Assembly (NCBI GenBank): GCA_937926545.1
Contig: CALAZW010000014.1
Span: 1 to 11,910, forward strand
Direction: 5' to 3'
Length of the DNA: 11,910 nucleotides
Origin: an uncultured Helcococcus sp.
Lineage (GTDB): Bacteria; Bacillota; Clostridia; Tissierellales; Peptoniphilaceae
This document shows, piece by piece, positions 7,550-11,910 of this stretch. The position numbers were made by a program, and so were the translations under genes. Within the stretch, counting starts at the first letter, position 1. Each line of letters opens with the position of its first letter. The notes beneath the pieces were generated by a model. That model ran no database searches. It was not told where the DNA came from and saw only the letters and a list, made by a program, of their open reading frames with translations.

Positions 7550-8908
7550 CTATAATAAAATTAATTTACTTATTATCCAAGGCGCCGCATACAAGGTCAT
7601 AAATTGAACCCCATAATTAACTCCCAATTTATTTAATGTTCCACAGGTTATTCCTATCAATAAAACACCAAAAATATTAATTAAACCAGCATCCATATAG
7701 GCTAATAAAAGAATAAAGGAAATAAATAATCCTAAAATTGCCTCATGGGGTATTTTTTTCAATACAAAGGTTGAAATCTTTCCAGCATACCTGTTGGTTA
7801 TAATATAGGTTATGCTTACCGCTATTAAGGCCCCTAGAACAATGGCTAGGATGAATTCTCCTTTTGATAGTATATGGTGAAGGTTGTGGTCTACTGAAAA
7901 CACTGGCTCCGCATTAAATAGGGCGGATCCAGGTCCTATTGATGTTGGTGATAAGGGCATACCCAAGGCTATAAGAGGAATGGTAATTCCAGATATATAG
8001 GTGGCCTGGGTTAGGGCACTCATGGTTGTTATGGCCGTATTTGCCTTTTTAACAGGATCCTTTTCCCTATTGGCCATGGCTTCTCCTATTAGTATAGTAA
8101 GTCCTACTGGACTTAAAACAAAGAGAAAGTTAGCCAAAAGAGCTGATATGGATGCCTTTTTTATTTCATCCCTGGTCACTATCTTTAGGGGATTTAAGGT
8201 CTTTTCAGCCTCTTTATCCCTCGGTATAACTATTTTTTTCTTTTCGGTCCTAAGCATCTTGTCTCTTTCTGTCTTATTTAAAAGACTAAACAAGGAAACA
8301 ATTAAAGGACCTATGGTTATTCCTAAAAAGAAGGAAGTACTAATATTTACTCCTTCTGGTACTACCCCTATTCCCCAATATAAGTGTCTCAGGCCCATAA
8401 ATAAAATGGACATGGGAATAATACTTATTAGGGATAAAATCTTATTCTTTCCTATCAAGGATAAAAATATTGCTCCTAATATAAATAACAAGGGAGCATA
8501 TTCCTTTATACTCTCTCCATAGGGTGCCAAAATATTGGCCAAGGCCAAGGATATGGGTACTGATACGATAACCCCAATTAAAGATCCTACGGCCATTTTT
8601 TTTATAACCCTGGCTGAAAGTCCCCTCTCTTTTAAATATAAAGAGTGTTCCATCATGGGACTACTCATAACCCCGCCTGGTAGGCCTACCAAGGCTGTAG
8701 GTATGGCATTGGTCAAGTTTAAGGTAACTATGGCTGCTATAAAGAAGCTTAAAACCACAATTGGCTCAACTCCCGAAAGAACAACCGTCAAAGTTATGGG
8801 CATAAGAACTGAAGTTTCATCAGTTCCTGGTATAAATCCTATTATTACATATATAACTACTGCTAGTAGGGAGGCTAAAATCATTTGTAATATTAAATTA
8901 AAAGTCAT
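7550..8908 (-). CDS. TctA-like permease (tripartite tricarboxylate transporter family)
   Basis: This is a 452-aa polytopic membrane protein with about ten or more hydrophobic segments in two related halves. The first half has IIGFIPGTDETSVLMPITL and, further on, GLPGGVMSSPMMEHSLYLKE. The second has IPLIALGMPLSPTSIGPGSA. These match the paired glycine/proline motifs of TctA (formerly DUF112) permeases, which import citrate and other carboxylates with a binding protein and a small TctB subunit. No binding-protein gene is next to it. A longer reading from an ATG at 8926 is unlikely, because the strong AAGGAGG site lies inside that extension and is correctly placed for the ATG at 8908. It overlaps the 83-aa gene by 11 nt and precedes mevalonate kinase by 9 nt. 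The substrate is unknown; context suggests a hydroxy-acid such as mevalonate (inference). Confidence 0.8.
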   Translation of the reverse strand: MTFNLILQMILASLLAVVIYVIIGFIPGTDETSVLMPITLTVVLSGVEPIVVLSFFIAAIVTLNLTNAIPTALVGLPGGVMSSPMMEHSLYLKERGLSARVIKKMAVGSLIGVIVSVPISLALANILAPYGESIKEYAPLLFILGAIFLSLIGKNKILSLISIIPMSILFMGLRHLYWGIGVVPEGVNISTSFFLGITIGPLIVSLFSLLNKTERDKMLRTEKKKIVIPRDKEAEKTLNPLKIVTRDEIKKASISALLANFLFVLSPVGLTILIGEAMANREKDPVKKANTAITTMSALTQATYISGITIPLIALGMPLSPTSIGPGSALFNAEPVFSVDHNLHHILSKGEFILAIVLGALIAVSITYIITNRYAGKISTFVLKKIPHEAILGLFISFILLLAYMDAGLINIFGVLLIGITCGTLNKLGVNYGVQFMTLYAAPWIISKLILL

Positions 8909-9149
8909 TTTCTTCCTCCTTAACATCTTTTACTTCTATGATTCTTTTTGGCTTGATAATAAGGGCATTTATAACAAATCCTAAAACAGCCCCCATAAGA
9001 CCAAAAAATAACTGTTTTGTCTTATCTCCACTTGGCGCTAAAAAATAAGCTCCCATAGTGGTCGTTGCAGAGATAAAAATAGCTAGTACTAGTGATTTAA
9101 TAGCAACTACATCTTGCCATATCTCCACCATTTCTTTATTTTTTTTCAT
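8898..9149 (-). CDS. Small two-helix membrane protein, possible permease partner
   Basis: This 83-aa protein is not recognised from any named family. It has a charged N-terminus, a hydrophobic segment at about 18-38, a short polar turn (PSGDKTKQ), a second hydrophobic segment at about 46-66, and a basic-then-acidic tail (KPKRIIEVKDVKEEENDF). A helical hairpin with both ends in the cytoplasm is likely. AAGGAG is well placed before the ATG. The last 11 nt overlap the TctA-like permease start, which itself uses a binding site inside this gene, so the two products are probably made together. By position it could fill the place of the small TctB subunit, but TctB is larger, with about four helices. 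It is the first gene of the mevalonate operon. Confidence 0.75.
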   Translation of the reverse strand: MKKNKEMVEIWQDVVAIKSLVLAIFISATTTMGAYFLAPSGDKTKQLFFGLMGAVLGFVINALIIKPKRIIEVKDVKEEENDF

Positions 9150-9250
9150 GTCTACTCCTTTATATGATAATCAATTGTTAATTATAGACCTTATTGACTA
9201 TTTTTTCCACACATACAATATTATACATTTTTTATAGATAAATTATGTAC
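9150..9250 (-). promoter_or_regulatory. Probable promoter region of the transporter-mevalonate operon
   Basis: This AT-rich stretch lies between the terminator at 9251-9277 and the 83-aa gene. On the minus strand it contains two perfect TATAAT boxes, at 9225-9220 and 9186-9181. Neither has a good -35 at 17 bases: TTGTAC is 21 bases from the first and TGGAAA is 17 from the second. A promoter must lie here because the preceding gene ends in a terminator, but I cannot decide which box is used. No riboswitch fold is evident. Confidence 0.4.
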
Positions 9251-9277
9251 AAAAAAAGTAGACCTAGTCTACTTTTT
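9251..9277 (-). terminator. Intrinsic terminator of the Gate-domain membrane protein gene
   Basis: GTAGAC and GTCTAC form a perfect stem around a three-base loop, extended by flanking A and T runs (AAAAA with TTTTT) to about 11 pairs. On the minus strand it ends in seven T. The stem overlaps the TAA stop codon of the gene at 9276. Because it is symmetric, it could also stop transcription on the plus strand. Confidence 0.85.
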
Positions 9278-10454
9278 ATAAGAATAATATAACTAACTTA
9301 AATAAATAGTTGGCTGCTATTCCTGCCCCTATTCCGGCTATGGTATGAGATAAAATAGCATCTCCTGTTAGTTCTCTAAAGTTAAGTCCATCCATCATGG
9401 CCACATGGGTACTTAGATAACCACTCCAACACATACACATGGCTGTAAAAACTGCCACATCATTGGCATTTACCAACCCCTTGGTTACTAAATTAGGAAC
9501 TAAGCCTACAGCAGCTCCTGCTGATCCCAAGGCCGTTATAGGTACTGACATGGCCATAGGACTTTCAAAGCCAAAAAGGGGCTTAGTTATAAAACTAATC
9601 TTTTCACCAATCTTCGGTAAAAGTCCCACTCCTTCATAGGCTGCTCCTGTATAAAGACCACTATCAGGTGCTTCATTGGTAAGTAACATTACTATACTAC
9701 AAATAATTAAAACTCCAGGAACTATAGATACTCCAACCTTTACTCCTGTAGCTCCCCCTTCTAGGGTACTATTTAAAAGTCTTATTCCAATATTTCCTTC
9801 CTTTATTTCCCTGTATTCTAAAATATTATAGCCCAACTCTGTACTTGACTCAATTTCTTCTTCTGTTCCATATAGTTTCTTAGTCCTTCTTAACATAAGT
9901 CTAACTGATAAAATACTACCTAGAATAGCCGCTATATTTCCTATTATGGCTGCTAGGACAAATCTTTCTCCTTCTACGGCTGGAAGTCCCATCATATATA
10001 CAGTAACTATCATTCCCATACCAAAGGATGTTCCCAGGTTGGTAAGGGCTGGCAATTGATACTTCTTAAAATACCTTCTAAATCTTTTATCATCTGCCAA
10101 GGTTAAAACAGCGGCATTGTCTGATAAATAAGTTGTAAATATACTAATTACACTGGCTCCAGGTAAGTTGTATATGGGCTTCATCATGGGTGATAACATC
10201 TTATTAATCAAGGCTATAACGCCAAACTCTGTCAAAATGCTAGCCATAGCTCCTGCTATAACTGCAATCGCTGTTATTTGAAAAACAGTTGTCATAAGTA
10301 AATCATAAGCTGTATTTAATAAAGTATTTACTGCGTTCATAAAGCCCATCTTGGATCCTAACAAGCTAAAGAACAAGACCAATAAACCTATACAAATAAA
10401 TGCCTCCAGGCTGACCGCCTTCTTTAATCTAATATTTTCTTCTTTTCTTTCCAT
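9276..10454 (-). CDS. Gate-domain (nucleoside-recognition-like) membrane protein, CD0519/CD1768-like
   Basis: This is a 392-aa membrane protein with about nine hydrophobic segments. The N-terminus is charged (MERKEENIRLKK) and the first helix starts near residue 15. Residues 55-115 (ITAIAVIAGAMASILTEFG, then LPGASVISIFTTYLSDNAA) and the related second half (PLFGFESPMAMSVPITALG, SGYLSTHVAMMDG) look like the paired Gate domains seen in nucleoside transporters and SpmA/SpmB-like proteins. The overall pattern resembles the clostridial CD0519/CD1768 family, whose substrate is not established as far as I know. GAGGTGG precedes the ATG by about six bases. It is a single-gene unit between two terminators. 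A Rex-like dyad sits 20 bases upstream of the start, hinting at control by redox state. Confidence 0.7.
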   Translation of the reverse strand: MERKEENIRLKKAVSLEAFICIGLLVLFFSLLGSKMGFMNAVNTLLNTAYDLLMTTVFQITAIAVIAGAMASILTEFGVIALINKMLSPMMKPIYNLPGASVISIFTTYLSDNAAVLTLADDKRFRRYFKKYQLPALTNLGTSFGMGMIVTVYMMGLPAVEGERFVLAAIIGNIAAILGSILSVRLMLRRTKKLYGTEEEIESSTELGYNILEYREIKEGNIGIRLLNSTLEGGATGVKVGVSIVPGVLIICSIVMLLTNEAPDSGLYTGAAYEGVGLLPKIGEKISFITKPLFGFESPMAMSVPITALGSAGAAVGLVPNLVTKGLVNANDVAVFTAMCMCWSGYLSTHVAMMDGLNFRELTGDAILSHTIAGIGAGIAANYLFKLVILFL

Positions 10455-10473
10455 AAGCCCACCTCTTCAATTA

Positions 10474-10491
10474 ATGTTACTATCTTAACAT
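10474..10491. promoter_or_regulatory. Rex-like inverted repeat upstream of the Gate-domain gene
   Basis: ATGTTA-CTATCT-TAACAT is a perfect 6-bp dyad with a 6-bp spacer. It agrees at 11 of 14 fixed positions with the clostridial Rex (NADH-sensing repressor) consensus TTGTTAANNNNTTAACAA. It overlaps the likely -10 and start of transcription, where a repressor would act. The match was found by eye in an AT-rich region, so chance is possible. Confidence 0.4.
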
Positions 10492-10516
10492 AATTAAGAG
10501 TTTTTCTAAAGTAAAA
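10486..10516 (-). promoter_or_regulatory. Possible promoter for the Gate-domain membrane protein gene
   Basis: On the minus strand TTTACT is followed after 17 bases by TATGTT. Both hexamers are imperfect. The -35 lies immediately after the terminator stem of the upstream gene, and the -10 overlaps the Rex-like dyad. Spacing and position fit; sequence quality is modest. Confidence 0.35.
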
Positions 10517-10538
10517 GCACAGGAGTTAATTCCTGTGC
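10507..10538 (-). terminator. Intrinsic terminator of the defence-like gene pair
   Basis: A perfect 8-bp stem, GCACAGGA with TCCTGTGC around a six-base loop (10517-10538), is followed on the minus strand by TTTTACTTT. It lies just after the stop of the small gene at 10544 and separates this unit from the Gate-domain gene. Confidence 0.85.
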
Positions 10539-10543
10539 CCATC

Positions 10544-11002
10544 TTAAAATGGTGTTACATTTAATTCTTGATAAACAGCCTTTAATAACTCTTCTGGTAG
10601 GTCATAAGGAAGATATTTTTTCTCTGGATTTTCTAATATTCCAATGGGTAAATATCTTTCTATTGTATACTCTAAGCCACCTGCCGCATACTCTATCAAA
10701 AGCATCCTATAATCTGCAAATCTATCCTTATCAAATAAATCATTAACTTCTAAATCTAAACTTTTATCATTCAAAAGGATGGTATATAGGACTAGCTTAT
10801 CTTTTTCTGAAAAGTAACTTCCCCTAAATTCAATACCAGCTTGATCAGTTACTTTTTCTTTCACATTATTTCTAAATCCTATAGTCACCATTAAAACAAA
10901 TAAATTCTTGTATTTTATATTTTTTTCTGAAGCATACCTGTAAAAGTCTTCATATTTTTTCCCTGGTTTATAAAGGGTCTCCGTATCTAAGAACTCTATC
11001 AT
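10544..11002 (-). CDS. Small protein resembling Dnd-system-associated protein 4
   Basis: This is a 152-aa soluble protein with no membrane segment or signal peptide. The layout is a basic N-terminus with KYEDFYRYASE (19-29 from a TTG at 11011; three fewer from the ATG), then LFVLMVTIGFRNNVKEK, an acidic middle region, and IEYAAGGLEYTIERYL. The LxVLMVTIGFR and EYAAGGLE elements recall the small Dnd-associated protein 4 family, in which a GY-type and an EYANGGLE-type motif occur; this is from memory and was not checked by search. The ATG at 11002 is chosen over the TTG at 11011 because GGAGG ends only one base before the TTG but ten before the ATG. It starts 1 nt after the ATPase stop (TAA-A-ATG), so the two are surely co-translated. 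Confidence 0.6.
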   Translation of the reverse strand: MIEFLDTETLYKPGKKYEDFYRYASEKNIKYKNLFVLMVTIGFRNNVKEKVTDQAGIEFRGSYFSEKDKLVLYTILLNDKSLDLEVNDLFDKDRFADYRMLLIEYAAGGLEYTIERYLPIGILENPEKKYLPYDLPEELLKAVYQELNVTPF

Positions 11003-11003
11003 T

Positions 11004-11910
11004 TTAATCAATCCTCCTTATTTCTGATCTTCTACTGTCTAGTTTAACTATTTTATAGGTAGAACCAACCCTATCTTCCAAATCAAAAATTCCTTTTTCA
11101 TAGGATGTATAGTCTGTATCTGTCAGTAGAGGAATCCATTGTTTAGTTACCTTAGGTAATTTTTCTATTAAATTTTTCCTGTTTTCCCTACTAAGCCTAC
11201 CAAATGGAGTATCCATAAATAAAGGATAATCTACTCTATCTAAATTATTGGATGCAAGACTTGCTAGAGAAGTTATAAAAGATAAAGCTACAATCATTTG
11301 TTGACCTTGGGATATATCGGCTGTTATATTCATATCACCTTCAAAAAGTTCCAACTCATATTTTTCATTTATTTCAACTCTTTCAACCAAGGATTTATCT
11401 TTATAATCTATCAATTGTTTAAACTTCTTAGTTGTAGCATAACCCAATTGTTCCTTGGTCTTATTTTCATACTGGCTAAAAACTTCTTCCAGTTTATCAT
11501 TAAGATTTTTCATGAATTCATATTTTTCATACTCATAATCAATGATGCTTTCTCTTTTTATTTCTTTTTCTATATCCTTGTCTAAACCTTCCAACTTATT
11601 AGTGGCTTCCCTTATATCTACTATCAGTTTTTCTATTTCAAACCTAAGTACAGGAATAGTATCTGATAAGTCCCTCTTTTGTCTTTCTTCAAACTCTAGA
11701 TTTTCTCTATTTATATTGTAATTAGAAATAGTTTCTTTTATATCTTGAATTTCAAATTCTATATCATTTATTTCTTGGGCACTTTCCTCCGTCTTCTCCA
11801 AGCTATTTTTAAGATTTATCTTGTTTTCGTCACTTACTTTTAACTCATCCTTAATGTTTCTACTTAGCCTACTCATTAAATCTGTTTCATAACTTGGTTT
11901 ATAGTCTTTT
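11004..11910 (-). CDS. DndD/SMC-like coiled-coil ATPase, C-terminal part (cut by window edge)
   Basis: The frame stays open to the right edge, so the visible 301 residues are only the C-terminal part. An internal Met at 11876 is not a real start. The first ~150 visible residues are charged and heptad-like (many E, K, I, L), typical of the returning arm of a long coiled coil. The ATPase C-lobe follows: a signature-like ISQGQQMIVALSF (about 11315-11277) and a Walker B region DYPLFMDTPFGRLSRENRKNL (about 11231-11169) containing MDTP. TDTDYTSYE comes after it. This order is seen in DndD and related SMC/RecN-type ATPases. DndD acts in DNA phosphorothioation systems, and the small Dnd-associated-like partner downstream supports that, but other defence systems use similar ATPases. 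The N-terminal Walker A motif lies outside the window. Confidence 0.7.
   Translation of the reverse strand, partial: KDYKPSYETDLMSRLSRNIKDELKVSDENKINLKNSLEKTEESAQEINDIEFEIQDIKETISNYNINRENLEFEERQKRDLSDTIPVLRFEIEKLIVDIREATNKLEGLDKDIEKEIKRESIIDYEYEKYEFMKNLNDKLEEVFSQYENKTKEQLGYATTKKFKQLIDYKDKSLVERVEINEKYELELFEGDMNITADISQGQQMIVALSFITSLASLASNNLDRVDYPLFMDTPFGRLSRENRKNLIEKLPKVTKQWIPLLTDTDYTSYEKGIFDLEDRVGSTYKIVKLDSRRSEIRRID

Noticed and set aside
8001..8984. Two long plus-strand open frames (173 and 149 codons)
   Set aside because: They mirror the hydrophobic TctA-like permease on the minus strand; the apparent membrane-like composition is a complement effect of that gene.
3509..9149. CRISPR, tRNA, rRNA or insertion-sequence features
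   Set aside because: No direct repeat arrays, tRNA-like cloverleaf or transposase motifs were seen anywhere in the window; genes are packed with gaps under 150 bases.
9160..9186. Imperfect palindrome around CAATTG as an operator
   Set aside because: Arms do not match beyond the central six bases, and the segment is so AT-rich that such symmetry is expected by chance.
9192..9226. Plus-strand TTGACT ... TATTAT promoter-like pair
   Set aside because: The spacer is 19 bases and no plus-strand gene follows; the symmetric terminator downstream would stop such a transcript. AT-rich chance match.
11298..11585. Plus-strand frame of 95 codons rich in Phe and Ile
   Set aside because: It is the complement of the Glu/Lys-rich coiled coil of the DndD-like ATPase, which naturally gives Phe/Ile/Leu codons.

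Overview
The window is low-GC, tightly packed DNA with every convincing gene on the minus strand, so genes are described right to left. AGG/AGA/ATA-rich codon use, AAGGAG-type ribosome binding sites, the mevalonate route to isoprenoids and a membrane protein resembling the clostridial CD0519/CD1768 family point to an anaerobic Bacillota. A Tissierellia/Peptoniphilaceae-like organism is my best guess, by inference only.

Right edge (10544-11910): the C-terminal part of an SMC/DndD-like coiled-coil ATPase is followed 1 nt later by a small protein resembling Dnd-system-associated protein 4. A good terminator closes the unit, so this is probably the tail of a phosphorothioation-related or other DNA-defence operon. 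Next (9276-10454) is a single-gene unit for a Gate-domain membrane protein. It has a Rex-like dyad just upstream and a strong terminator overlapping its stop codon.

Centre (3509-9149): a six-gene operon with 3-11 nt gaps or short overlaps. It encodes a small two-helix membrane protein, a TctA-type permease, mevalonate kinase, diphosphomevalonate decarboxylase, phosphomevalonate kinase and type 2 isopentenyl diphosphate isomerase. These four enzymes convert mevalonate to IPP and DMAPP. The two enzymes that make mevalonate are not in the window, while a carboxylate-type transporter heads the operon, so mevalonate (or related hydroxy-acid) uptake is a testable idea.

Left (1-3508): a promoter with an extended -10 lies directly behind the isomerase gene. 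It drives a leader RNA that matches the fluoride (crcB) riboswitch, including pseudoknot, P1, the GCTGATG core and an overlapping intrinsic terminator. Downstream lie a cation:proton antiporter, peptidase T, and a gene that runs off the left edge. That last gene was translated by hand and is an in-frame fusion of type I 3-dehydroquinate dehydratase (AroD) to an O6-alkylguanine-DNA alkyltransferase (Ogt/MGMT). No terminator separates the three genes, so the peptidase and the fusion may share the fluoride-controlled transcript.

Most notable items: the AroD-Ogt fusion, the fluoride riboswitch on an antiporter operon, the transporter-headed lower mevalonate operon, and the defence-like right end.
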